Part shown: positions 43,417-51,904 of the stretch, one piece after another
Layout of the letters: each line of letters starts with the position of its first letter
Numbering within the stretch: position 1 is the first letter of the stretch
Assembly: GCF_036884275.1 (NCBI RefSeq)
Contig: NZ_CP145607.1
Coordinates: 1,909,001 to 1,973,000 of the forward strand
Direction: 5' to 3'
Length of the DNA: 64,000 nucleotides
Source: Sphingomonas kaistensis
GTDB taxonomy: Bacteria; Pseudomonadota; Alphaproteobacteria; Sphingomonadales; Sphingomonadaceae
Translations under genes and position numbers: made by a program
Notes under the pieces: model-generated
Database searches by the model: none
What the model saw: only the letters and a program-made list of their open reading frames with translations
Told to the model about the DNA's origin: nothing

Positions 43417-46400
43417 TTGGTGGCGGACGAGACGACGGTCAGCAGCGACGAAGAAGGAGCGGTGACCGTCGCAAGGCGTCGTCGCCCCTTGCCGCGACTG
43501 CTCGGTTTCGCGCTGATCGGCCTGCTTGTGCTGCTAGTCGTGGTCGCGCTGGTGCTCTGGAGCCAGCGTCGCCCGATTGCCACCAACATCCTTCAGCGCG
43601 AGCTCGAAAAGCGCGGCGTGCAGGCCAGTTTCACGCTGGATCGCATCGGCCTGCGGACCCAGCAAGTCTCGAACCTCGTGATCGGCGACCCGCGCCGTCC
43701 GGACCTTACCGCACGGCTGGCGCAGATTCAGATGCGGATCCGGTGGAATGGGCAGGTCGAATTCTATCGCGTCGTCGCCCGCGGCGTTCGCCTGCACGGC
43801 CGCGTGGTCGGTCGGCGCGTCACCTGGGGGCAAGTCGATCGCCTGCTTCCCCCGCCGTCGGGCAAACCTTTCTCGCTGCCCGACATCAGCGTCGATCTTG
43901 CCGACACGTCGATCGCGATGGCGACACCCTATGGGCCGATCGGGATCGCGATCGAAGGCGAAGGCAAGTTGACGGGCGGCTTCAAGGGCCGTCTCGCTGC
44001 CGCGTCGCCGAGCCTCGATGCCGGCCGCTGTACCCTGATGGGTATGCGGGCCGCCTTTGCGGTGTCGGTTTCGGCGCGCCGTCCGCAGGTCAGCGGACCG
44101 CTGAGCGCCGCCAACTTCGCCTGCCCGGCGAGCAACATCGCCATCGCGCAGCCCCGCTTCGACATCGACAGCCGCTTCTCCGAAGGCTTCGACCGCTTCA
44201 ACGGCAGCGGGCGGATGAGTGCGATGGCGCTGGCCGCGGGGGTCAACCGCCTCGATCGTTTCAACGCCAACCTCACTTTCGGCGGGCAGCCGACGCAAAT
44301 CCTCGGCACCGTCGAGCTGAGCGCGGCCGGGGCACGCATGGCGCAGCTGACCGCGGCGCGGACGCGGCTCGATGGCGATTATCTCCTTAACGCCGAACGG
44401 GGGCAGATCACGCTGGTCGCGGATTATGGCGCCAACGGCGTCGATCTCGACCCCAGCCTGACCCGGCCCCTGACCGCCGCGCTTGACGGGGCCGGCGGAA
44501 CGCCGCTTGCGCCGATCGCCGAGGCTCTTCGCACGGGGTTCGAACGCGCCACCCGGGCGATGAGCGCGTCGGGCAAGCTGCGCCTCGTCAACGTCGCGGG
44601 AGGCGGCGCGGTGCGGGTCGAAACCGCCAACGTGCAAAGTGCATCGGGCGCCCGGATTGCGGTTGGCGGCGGCGGGGACGGGATCACTTACTACTGGCCT
44701 ACCAACCGCCTGCGTGTCGACGGCCGGGTCCGCACGACCGGGGGCGGACTGCCGACCGCCGATCTTGCGCTGTCGATGCCGCGCGGCGGCGGTGCGATGA
44801 GCGGACGGCTGGTGATGCAGCCCTATGCGGCGAACGGCGCACGGCTCGCGCTCGATCCGGTCCGCTTCGCCGCGCAGGCCAATGGCGGGACGAGGATCGA
44901 GACCGTCGCTCTGCTCGACGGACCGCTGTCGGACGGTCGTATCGCGGGTCTTCGCGTTCCGGTCAGCGGAACGATTGGGCCGGGCCAGCGGCTGGCGTTC
45001 GGTCAGGGCTGTGTTCCGGTGTCATTCGCGGCGTTGCGGCTCGGCGCTCTGCAGCTCGGGCGCACTCAGCTTCCCGTTTGCGCGGTTGGACGGGCGATCG
45101 TGTTCCGCCAGCCCGACGGCGACGTGGCGGTGCGCGCCTTCACGCGCGACCTGGCGCTGAACGGCCGCCTCGGCTCGTCTCCGTTCGCGGCGCGGGCCGC
45201 CCGCGGTGCGCTGGTCGGTTCGCGAGGATTCGAGTTCAGCACCGTCGCCGCCCGACTGGGCAAACCCGAAGCACCGATCCTGCTCAACGCCGGCGACCTG
45301 AGAGGCACATTCCAGGGCAGCGGAATAAGCGGCACCTTTGCCAGCGCCGATGCGACCATCGGGCGGGTGCCGATCAAGCTGACCGAGGCCGACGGCCGGT
45401 GGCTGTTTTATCGCAACCGTCTGACGGTCAATGGCGCGGCGACCGCCAGCGACATCGGCTCGCCCGAACCACGCTTTTATCCGCTGCGTTCGAACGATCT
45501 GTCCTTCTCGCTGCAAGGCAGGGACATCCGTGCCGGTGGCTCGCTGCGGCATCCGGGCACCGGCGCGCTCATCACCAACGTCGCCATCCGCCACGATCTC
45601 GGCAACGGGACCGGTAATGCGACGCTCGACGTGCCGGGGCTGCGGTTCGCGCAGAACGGGTTGCAGCCCGAGATGATCACTCGCCTGACCGAAGGCGTGA
45701 TCGCCCTGGTCAACGGAACGGTGACGGGGCAGGGGCGGATCGCCTGGAACGGGACCGGCGAGGTGACGTCGACGGGCGAATTCTCGACCACCGGCACCAA
45801 TCTCGCCGCCGCCTTCGGTCCGGTGACCGGGCTCAGCGGAACGATCCGCTTCTCCAATTTGCTTGGCCTCGAAACCGAACCTGAGCAGACCATCAATGTC
45901 GCCACCATCAATCCCGGTATCCTGGTCGAGAATGGCGTCATCACCTATCAGCTCTTGCCCGGCCAGCTGGTTCGCATTCAGGCCGGGCGCTGGCCTTTCA
46001 TGGGCGGCGAGCTGATCCTTCGCGAAACCGTGCTCAACTTGGGCCGGCCCAGCCCCAAGCGGCTGACCTTCGAGGTGCGCGGGCTCGACGCCAACATGTT
46101 CGTCAGCAGCTTCGGCTTCAACGACATCAAGGCGGAGGGCCGCTTCGACGGCGTGCTGCCGATGATCTTCGACGACAATGGCGGCAGGATCGTCGGCGGG
46201 CGGCTCGACAGCCGGGCACCGGGCGGACGGCTGTCCTATAACGGCGCGGTCAACAAGGCGAACCTCGGCACCGCCGGCAATCTTGCCTTCAACGCGCTGC
46301 GCGACCTGCGCTTCCAGTCGATGATCATCCGGCTGGACGGCGATCTGGCGGGCGAATTCGGAACTACGCTGACCATCGATGGCGTGGGGCTTGCCGGAAC

Positions 46401-46662
46401 CAACGGCACACAGCGCCTGATCAGCCGCTTCGTCGGCAGTCTCCCGCTGAAGTTCAATGTCTCGATCCGCGGGCCTTTCCGCGCGCTGATCGGCACCGCC
46501 AAGTCGCTGCGTGATCCGCGCACGCTGATCGACACTACCCTCGACCGCCCGCTCGGCAACATTCCCGGCATCGTCACCGAAGTGCGCCGCCGCGAGGAAG
46601 ACACCACGCAAACCCAGACCCCCGTCCAAGAAGAGGTCACCCCCGTGAGGAACCGCCCATGA
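43417..46662 (+). CDS. YdbH-like AsmA-family envelope lipid-transport protein
   Basis: A 1081-residue protein with one N-terminal membrane helix (LLGFALIGLLVLLVVVALVL) and a very long periplasmic region of repeating beta strands, as in AsmA-like bridge proteins that carry phospholipid between membranes. The C-terminal part (RFDGVLPMIFDDNGGRIVGG, RLDSRAPGGRLSYNG) is typical of YdbH. It overlaps a YnbE-like lipoprotein gene, its known outer-membrane partner in Escherichia coli, by four bases. Start is TTG 43417 or GTG 43420; neither has an ideal site. Divergent from radC. Confidence 0.88.
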   Translation: MVADETTVSSDEEGAVTVARRRRPLPRLLGFALIGLLVLLVVVALVLWSQRRPIATNILQRELEKRGVQASFTLDRIGLRTQQVSNLVIGDPRRPDLTARLAQIQMRIRWNGQVEFYRVVARGVRLHGRVVGRRVTWGQVDRLLPPPSGKPFSLPDISVDLADTSIAMATPYGPIGIAIEGEGKLTGGFKGRLAAASPSLDAGRCTLMGMRAAFAVSVSARRPQVSGPLSAANFACPASNIAIAQPRFDIDSRFSEGFDRFNGSGRMSAMALAAGVNRLDRFNANLTFGGQPTQILGTVELSAAGARMAQLTAARTRLDGDYLLNAERGQITLVADYGANGVDLDPSLTRPLTAALDGAGGTPLAPIAEALRTGFERATRAMSASGKLRLVNVAGGGAVRVETANVQSASGARIAVGGGGDGITYYWPTNRLRVDGRVRTTGGGLPTADLALSMPRGGGAMSGRLVMQPYAANGARLALDPVRFAAQANGGTRIETVALLDGPLSDGRIAGLRVPVSGTIGPGQRLAFGQGCVPVSFAALRLGALQLGRTQLPVCAVGRAIVFRQPDGDVAVRAFTRDLALNGRLGSSPFAARAARGALVGSRGFEFSTVAARLGKPEAPILLNAGDLRGTFQGSGISGTFASADATIGRVPIKLTEADGRWLFYRNRLTVNGAATASDIGSPEPRFYPLRSNDLSFSLQGRDIRAGGSLRHPGTGALITNVAIRHDLGNGTGNATLDVPGLRFAQNGLQPEMITRLTEGVIALVNGTVTGQGRIAWNGTGEVTSTGEFSTTGTNLAAAFGPVTGLSGTIRFSNLLGLETEPEQTINVATINPGILVENGVITYQLLPGQLVRIQAGRWPFMGGELILRETVLNLGRPSPKRLTFEVRGLDANMFVSSFGFNDIKAEGRFDGVLPMIFDDNGGRIVGGRLDSRAPGGRLSYNGAVNKANLGTAGNLAFNALRDLRFQSMIIRLDGDLAGEFGTTLTIDGVGLAGTNGTQRLISRFVGSLPLKFNVSIRGPFRALIGTAKSLRDPRTLIDTTLDRPLGNIPGIVTEVRRREEDTTQTQTPVQEEVTPVRNRP

Positions 46663-46880
46663 GAAGACCGTTCCTGCTTGCCCTGCCGCTCGGACTCGCG
46701 CTGACCGGCTGCGTCAATCTGAAGACGCCGGAAAAGCCGATCGAGATCAATTTGAACGTCGCGATCCGGCAGGAAGTGCTGGTCCGGATGCAGCGCGACG
46801 TCGATACGCTGATCGACCAGAACCCGGAGGCCTTTCCGCAGCGGCCCGCGACGACGCCGGGCACGACGGGGCAGCGATGA
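46659..46880 (+). CDS. YnbE-like outer-membrane lipoprotein
   Basis: A 73-residue lipoprotein with signal and lipobox LGLALTGC (Cys at about 19), then LKTPEKPIEINLNVAIRQEV, a YnbE hallmark, and a Gln/Pro-rich tail. In Escherichia coli YnbE multimerises with the YdbH C-terminus at the outer membrane to complete a lipid bridge. Overlaps both neighbours by four bases. Confidence 0.88.
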   Translation: MRRPFLLALPLGLALTGCVNLKTPEKPIEINLNVAIRQEVLVRMQRDVDTLIDQNPEAFPQRPATTPGTTGQR

Positions 46881-47245
46881 TCCGCTGGGCGGGGCTGGCC
46901 TTGATTGCCGTCGCGGGGGCGGCGGCGGCGCAAAGCGCCTATTTCGATGCGCGAACGGCTGGACAGGTGGGCGAGCGCTTCGACGGTTACCTCGGCTATC
47001 CGACAGGCGCTCCGGCCGCGCAGGCGCGCAGTCAGACCGAAGCGCTGAATATCCGCCGCAGGGCGCTCTATTCGGATCTCGCGCAGCGGCGCGGGGTGAG
47101 CCCGCAGGAAGTCGGCATCACCGCGGGTTGTACCTTGCTGGCGCGGGTAGCGATCGGTGAGCGCTACATGCTGTCGGACGGGCAGTGGCGAACACGGGCG
47201 GCCGGGCAGCCGGCACCGGTGCCCGATTATTGCACGGGCGGCTGA
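46877..47245 (+). CDS. YdbL-like periplasmic protein (DUF1318)
   Basis: A 122-residue exported protein with signal peptide ending AAAQS. The mature part has AYFDARTAGQVGERFDGYLG and NIRRRALYSDLAQRRGVSPQ, followed by GERYMLSDGQWRTR, as in YdbL. In Escherichia coli YdbL modulates the YdbH-YnbE interaction. Third gene of the module; its 3' end overlaps the convergent gene at 47227 by 19 bases. Confidence 0.85.
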   Translation: MIRWAGLALIAVAGAAAAQSAYFDARTAGQVGERFDGYLGYPTGAPAAQARSQTEALNIRRRALYSDLAQRRGVSPQEVGITAGCTLLARVAIGERYMLSDGQWRTRAAGQPAPVPDYCTGG

Positions 47246-47937
47246 GGCTCGAAGCTCGGGCGGTAGTCCGGCTTCAGCCGCGCCAGCATGGTCGCGGTGA
47301 GCGGCAGGCTGATCACATAAGCGCCCTCGGCATAAGGCCCAGCAACATAGGCGTCGGCGGTGATCGCCAGGTGATCGAAGCGACCGTTCCGATCCTCGTC
47401 GGCAAGCGCGATGGTCAATTCTTTAAGCGCCGGACACTGGCTCGGCCACTCACCGTTCCGCACCGGCTCCTGGCGTCTTTTTGCGCGCTCGCGATTCAGC
47501 AGCACGCAGAACGGCTGGCGAATCGCTCCGTCCCAGCTTTGCCCGGTGCGCAGCAGCGAGGCGATGGTGATCTCCTTGGCCGACCGCCGATCCCACAATA
47601 AGGCGGTGGTGTTGCTGTTGGGATGCGCGCCGCCGGTGTAGGCGCTGGTGAAGCTCACCAAGGACAGCAGGCGCGGGCTTTGCCCCGAGGTTTCCCAGCT
47701 CCGGCTGAATTGCAGCCCGTTCCAGTCCATTTTCTCCTTCACGCGAAACGCTTTCTCGGCATTGGCGGAGCGGAGCATCTCGACCTTACGGGTCGCCGCG
47801 TCTTTGCGAAAGCGGCGGGCGAGGGCGGAAATCGCATTCGCCTCGGCGGACCATTTGTAGCTAAAGTCGAGATCGGGGGTTTCGCTGGCAATCGTCACGG
47901 GGGCCGCGACCACCAGCAGGGCAAGAAGGACGGGCAT
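47227..47937 (-). CDS. secreted DUF3298/DUF4163-type protein
   Basis: A 236-residue exported protein with signal MPVLLALLVVAAPVTIA. The mature protein contains DFSYKWSAEANAISALARRF and SFTSAYTGGAHPNSNTTALL, where the YTGGAHPN motif is characteristic of the DUF3298/RsiV-like fold, then a C-terminal half ending YVISLPLTATMLARLKPDY. Relatives bind peptidoglycan or lysozyme in some bacteria, but the role here is unknown. Monocistronic and convergent with ydbL. Confidence 0.82.
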   Translation of the reverse strand: MPVLLALLVVAAPVTIASETPDLDFSYKWSAEANAISALARRFRKDAATRKVEMLRSANAEKAFRVKEKMDWNGLQFSRSWETSGQSPRLLSLVSFTSAYTGGAHPNSNTTALLWDRRSAKEITIASLLRTGQSWDGAIRQPFCVLLNRERAKRRQEPVRNGEWPSQCPALKELTIALADEDRNGRFDHLAITADAYVAGPYAEGAYVISLPLTATMLARLKPDYRPSFEPQPPVQ

Positions 47938-48126
47938 ACCTACGAGCTAGGTCTTGGCCCCTCGTGGCGCAAGCTTCAGCGGCCGTGGCGGTTGACCTCC
48001 GGGCCTGCCCTGCTAAAGGGGCCGCGCCTTGGCGAGCTTTCCGCTGCCATGCCCCTTTGCCTACCCCGCGTGACCCGCGCGCCTCCTTTTCGGAAGCGCC
48101 GCCACGCACAGGAGAAGAAGACGGTT

Positions 48127-48453
48127 ATGGCGGAAGACAGCGAGCGGCAGGACGACAGGCTTCCGGCCGATGCCCGTCTCGATCACCTCGAACAGAGGCT
48201 GGCCGAGGCGCAGCGGCGGGAAGCGGTCAGGACCGGCAAGGGACCGGCCCCCGATGCGAATGAGCAGATGGGGCAAAAGGTTCTCGCTACCCTGATCGGC
48301 GGCCTGGTAGGCGGCACGCTCATCGGCTGGCTTCTCGACAAGCTGTTGGGAACGTGGCCGACGCTCTTTATCACGCTGATGGTGCTTGGTACCGCCAGCG
48401 GGTTTTGGAGCATCATCAAGATGTCGAATTCGAACGGGAAGAGGGACCTTTAG
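48127..48453 (+). CDS. atpI: ATP synthase accessory protein AtpI
   Basis: A 108-residue protein with a charged N-terminal half (ADARLDHLEQRLAEAQRREA) and two membrane helices (VLATLIGGLVGGTLIGWLLD and TLFITLMVLGTASGFWSII). AtpI assists c-ring assembly. ATG 48127 follows AGGAGAAG; the longer frame is not real. Its TAG overlaps the GTG of atpB by one base. First gene of the F0 operon. Confidence 0.9.
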   Translation: MAEDSERQDDRLPADARLDHLEQRLAEAQRREAVRTGKGPAPDANEQMGQKVLATLIGGLVGGTLIGWLLDKLLGTWPTLFITLMVLGTASGFWSIIKMSNSNGKRDL

Positions 48454-49244
48454 TGGCCGCCGAATCGGGCAAGATCGATCCGATGCATCAGTTCCAGGTC
48501 GAACCGTTGTTCGGCCAGGATTGGAGCATTGCGGGCCACTCGATCGCTTTCACCAACAGCTCGCTGTGGATGCTGTTCACGCTCGCCGCCGTGTGGCTGT
48601 TCATGCTTGGCGGCATGAAGCGTGAACTGGTGCCCGGCCGCTGGCAGGCCGCGGTCGAGGGCGTCACCGGCTTCATCACCAACATGATGGAAACGAATAT
48701 CGGCCCCGCCGGCCGCAAGTTCGTGCCCTACGTCTTCTCGCTGTTCATGTTCATCCTGTTCGCGAACATGCTCGGCCTGCTTCCGGTCGGCATCATTCCC
48801 GGCGTCCACCCCTTCACCGTCACCAGCCACCTGACGATTACCGCGGTGCTGGCGATCGTGTCCTTCGGAATCGTGCTGGCGGTCGGCTTCGCCAAGCACG
48901 GCTTCCACTTCTTCAGCCTGTTCGTGCCGCACGGCGCGCCGTGGTGGATGCTTCCCATCCTGATCCCGGTCGAATTCGTGTCGTTCATGGTTCGCCCCTT
49001 CAGCCTGGCGCTGCGACTCTTCGTCGCGATGACCGCCGGCCACATTCTGCTCAAGGTTCTGGCGGGCTTCGTGATCAACGGCCTCAATGCCGAGGCCCTC
49101 TGGGTCGCCCCGGTGGTGAGCCTGCCGAGCCTGATCCTGATGATCGGCATCAGCGCGCTCGAACTGCTGGTGGCTGCGATCCAGGCCTATGTCTTTGCGC
49201 TGCTGACGAGCCTGTATCTCAACGACGCAATCAACCTTCACTAA
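48453..49244 (+). CDS. atpB: ATP synthase F0 subunit a
   Basis: A 263-residue membrane subunit forming the proton half-channels. Starts at GTG 48453 (read as MAAESGKIDPMHQF); an ATG at 48483 is the fallback. The conserved arginine helix is in FMVRPFSLALRLFVAMTAGH, and the C-terminal helix ends ELLVAAIQAYVFALLTSLYL, both diagnostic. Membrane helices are intact throughout. Confidence 0.96.
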   Translation: MAAESGKIDPMHQFQVEPLFGQDWSIAGHSIAFTNSSLWMLFTLAAVWLFMLGGMKRELVPGRWQAAVEGVTGFITNMMETNIGPAGRKFVPYVFSLFMFILFANMLGLLPVGIIPGVHPFTVTSHLTITAVLAIVSFGIVLAVGFAKHGFHFFSLFVPHGAPWWMLPILIPVEFVSFMVRPFSLALRLFVAMTAGHILLKVLAGFVINGLNAEALWVAPVVSLPSLILMIGISALELLVAAIQAYVFALLTSLYLNDAINLH

Positions 49245-49277
49245 CCTTCACAACAAGATACAAAAGGGAGTTTGAAC

Positions 49278-49505
49278 ATGGACGCAGAAGCCGCAAAGCT
49301 GCTCGGTGCTGGTCTCGCCGCCATCGGCGTTGGCATGGCCGCCCTCGGCGTGGGTAACGTCTTCGGCTCGTTCCTCGCGAGCGCGCTGCGCAACCCGGCT
49401 GCCGCCGACAGCCAGCAGGGCCGTCTCTTCATCGGCTTCGCCGCCGCCGAACTTCTCGGCCTGCTGGCGTTCGTCGTTGCGATGATCCTGCTGTTCGTCG
49501 CCTAA
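49278..49505 (+). CDS. atpE: ATP synthase F0 subunit c
   Basis: A 75-residue hairpin of two helices. The polar loop is LRNPAAADS and the proton-carrying Glu is in FAAAELLGLLAFV. ATG 49278 follows AAAAGGGAG. A ring of this subunit turns with proton flow. The TTG six bases upstream is a less likely start. Confidence 0.96.
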   Translation: MDAEAAKLLGAGLAAIGVGMAALGVGNVFGSFLASALRNPAAADSQQGRLFIGFAAAELLGLLAFVVAMILLFVA

Positions 49506-49530
49506 CCACCTGAAAGACTGAGGTCGGCCT

Positions 49531-50025
49531 GTGCCGCAAATCGCACAAATCCCGGAGATTTTCGCTTCCCAGCTGTTTTGGCTGGTAATCAGCTTCGGGT
49601 TGATCTTCGTGATCGTGGGTCTGGGCATGGTGCCCAAGATCCAGGGCACGGTGGATGCGCGCGATGCGCGGATTGCAGCCGACCTCGCCACCGCTGCAAG
49701 CGCCCGCGAAACCGCGGACCGACTTGAAGCGGAACATCGTGCCGCGCTCGACAAGAGCCGGGCGGAAGCGGCGGCTGTCGCGGCGGAGGCCAAGGCCGCT
49801 GCCGCGCAGGCGACCGAGGTCAAGGTCAAGGCAGCCGATGCCGCTGCCGGAACCCGGATCGAGGAAGCGATGCGGCGGATCGCCGAAGCGCGTGTCTCGG
49901 CCGAGGCCGAAGTCGAAGCGGTCGCTGCCGAGGCCGCTGCGGCCATGGTCGCGCGGGTCGCCGGGCTGACGATTGATCAAGAAGCGGCCCGCATGGCCGT
50001 GAAGCAGGAGCTGGTCCGTGGCTGA
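49531..50025 (+). CDS. ATP synthase F0 subunit b'
   Basis: A 164-residue stator subunit. One N-terminal helix (LFWLVISFGLIFVIVGLGM) is followed by a long Ala/Glu/Lys coiled coil. It pairs with the b subunit encoded next, as in alphaproteobacteria that have two different b-type subunits. Start is GTG 49531 (read as MPQIAQIPEIF); its stop lies inside the following gene with an 8-base overlap. Confidence 0.93.
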   Translation: MPQIAQIPEIFASQLFWLVISFGLIFVIVGLGMVPKIQGTVDARDARIAADLATAASARETADRLEAEHRAALDKSRAEAAAVAAEAKAAAAQATEVKVKAADAAAGTRIEEAMRRIAEARVSAEAEVEAVAAEAAAAMVARVAGLTIDQEAARMAVKQELVRG

Positions 50026-50566
50026 CAACGTGCAGCAGGAGCTGAATACCGAAGTCGAAGCGGGCTCCGAAGTGCACACCGATCCGGTGGCGCTGGGCTT
50101 CGACGCCACCATGCTGGTCGGTCTGGCGATGGCGATCGTCGTCGCCGTGCTGCTGTGGAAAAAGGTGCCGGCCGCGATCGGCAAGGCGCTCGACGGCAAG
50201 ATCGCCGGTATCCGCGCCCAACTCGACGAGGCCGCCGCCCTCCGCGCCGAGGCCGAGAAGATCAAGACCGAGTATGAGGCCAAGGCTGCCGCTTCGGAGA
50301 GCGACGCCAAGGCGATGCTCGAGCGCGCTCAGCATGAAGCCGACGCGATCCGGGCCAAAGCCGAAGCCGACGCCGCCGCGCTGGTCGAGCGTCGCACTCG
50401 CATCGCCGAAGACAAGATCGCCGCTGAAGAGCGCACCGCTCTTCAGCAGCTCCGCGCTTCTGCCGCCGACGCGGCGAGCAAGGCGGCCGCCAAGATCATC
50501 GCCGAGCGTCACGACGGCGCCAGCGACAAGGCGCTGATCGACCAGGCGATCGCGGGCATCCGCTAA
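50018..50566 (+). CDS. atpF: ATP synthase F0 subunit b
   Basis: A 182-residue stator subunit with an N-terminal helix (MLVGLAMAIVVAVLLWKKVP) and a long coiled coil (LDEAAALRAEAEKIKTEYEA). Start GTG 50018 overlaps the b' gene by eight bases. Last gene of the F0 operon; the F1 genes are not in this window, the usual split in alphaproteobacteria. Confidence 0.93.
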   Translation: MADNVQQELNTEVEAGSEVHTDPVALGFDATMLVGLAMAIVVAVLLWKKVPAAIGKALDGKIAGIRAQLDEAAALRAEAEKIKTEYEAKAAASESDAKAMLERAQHEADAIRAKAEADAAALVERRTRIAEDKIAAEERTALQQLRASAADAASKAAAKIIAERHDGASDKALIDQAIAGIR

Positions 50567-50590
50567 CTCGCAATTCGAGCGCACGAAATC

Positions 50591-50620
50591 AGGCCGCCGG
50601 AGCTATCTGGCGGCCTTTCT
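50591..50620 (+). terminator. intrinsic terminator of the atp F0 operon
   Basis: AGGCCGCC (50591-50598) pairs with GGCGGCCT (50609-50616), followed by TTCT. It lies 25 bases after the atpF stop and before the convergent diguanylate cyclase gene. Confidence 0.75.
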
Positions 50621-50638
50621 CGTAACATGGCCCCCGCA

Positions 50639-51808
50639 TTACGAGACGAGCTGCAGCGCAACCTTGATCTCTTTATCGCCGTGGTAACGGACCGCGCAGT
50701 TCCGACCTTTGGCCTTGGCCTCGTACAAGGCCCCGTCGGCGCATTCGATGACCGCGTCGATCGGCTCGTCGGCGCGACGTTCGCAAAATCCGACGCTGGC
50801 AGTGGCTGCAATTGCGAGGTCCCTGTGCTCGCAGGACGTGGCCGCCACCGCGCAGCGGATGAGTTCCGCGATGTCGCCGAGACGCACATTTGTCGGCCCT
50901 TCGATCAGGATGACGAATTCCTCTCCGCCGGTCCGGAAGAAGCGGCCCTTGCCCTCGATCGCGTGACGGATCGAGCGCGCTGTGGCGGACAGGACGGCGT
51001 CACCTCCGCCATGCCCGAATAGGTCGTTGATGCGTTTGAAATGGTCGAGATCGACCGCCACCACCCCGCAGCACGCCCACTCCCCCCTTTCCTCGGAACG
51101 GATGGCGTCGGCCAGCGCGTGACGATTGCCGGCACCGGTCAACGGATCGATCCGAATGCGCGCTGCCTGCCCCTCGACATGATCCCAGCCGAGCACGAGC
51201 AGCAACAGCAGGCCGGCCGCCGAACCGTTGACGGCCATGATGACGTGAAAGACGAGATTCTGCCCGATTTCAAAGAAATCACCGCGGCTCGACAGCGTGT
51301 CGGGCAGCGGATCGATCATCAGCAGGGCGAGCTTGGCGGCGTAGCTGAGCGCAAGGGCCCCGACGGTGATGACTACCAGGCGATCGACCAGGCGCCGATT
51401 CCCCCACCGCCAGCAATGCCACCCGAGGTCGAGCATGGCGAGGCACAGGCCGGCGTTGAAGGACCCTTGACGTAAGCTCAGGGGTGCTTCGGCGTTGCCG
51501 AGGGCCGCGACCGTGACCGCGGTGAGTGCCAAGATGATCATGAAGCGGGGAGGCAGGGCTTGGCGGTGCCGCTCGGCTAGCGCTTTGCCGAAGGCCGCGA
51601 TCACCAGGACGTGCAAGTTGAGCAGGCCCCATTTCTGACCGGGCGGCCGCACGGCATCGAGCGTCACCCCGATCGCCGCCAGCGCGAAGGCGGCGGCTCC
51701 CCACCACGCGGCCTTGTTCCTGCGATCCAGAATGCCGATCGTCGCCAGCGCCACGGCGAAGAGGACGAAGGACGCCGGGATGAGAGCAAAGAGGATCCGC
51801 CCATCCAT
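50639..51808 (-). CDS. membrane-bound GGDEF diguanylate cyclase
   Basis: A 389-residue enzyme making c-di-GMP. The N-terminal half has about seven hydrophobic helices (ILFALIPASFVLFAVALATI and others) forming a membrane sensor. The GGDEF domain starts at IRIDPLTGAGNRHALADAI and its active site is RTGGEEFVIL, an active variant. The RxxD inhibitory site five residues upstream is absent (EGKGRFF instead), so product inhibition is unlikely. The input signal is unknown. Stands alone, convergent with the atp operon. Confidence 0.92.
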   Translation of the reverse strand: MDGRILFALIPASFVLFAVALATIGILDRRNKAAWWGAAAFALAAIGVTLDAVRPPGQKWGLLNLHVLVIAAFGKALAERHRQALPPRFMIILALTAVTVAALGNAEAPLSLRQGSFNAGLCLAMLDLGWHCWRWGNRRLVDRLVVITVGALALSYAAKLALLMIDPLPDTLSSRGDFFEIGQNLVFHVIMAVNGSAAGLLLLLVLGWDHVEGQAARIRIDPLTGAGNRHALADAIRSEERGEWACCGVVAVDLDHFKRINDLFGHGGGDAVLSATARSIRHAIEGKGRFFRTGGEEFVILIEGPTNVRLGDIAELIRCAVAATSCEHRDLAIAATASVGFCERRADEPIDAVIECADGALYEAKAKGRNCAVRYHGDKEIKVALQLVS

Positions 51809-51904
51809 ACGGAGGGTTCACCACATCCCGCTTTCGTTCGCCTTACCGGTCAATCCGTATCGGCGATTAATGATATAGATTATAGGTGATCGACACGGTT
51901 GGCC

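Noticed and set aside
45022..46629. 535-residue minus-strand frame opposite the YdbH-like gene
   Set aside because: Low-complexity antisense frame; the plus strand has the membrane anchor, periplasmic strands and operon context.
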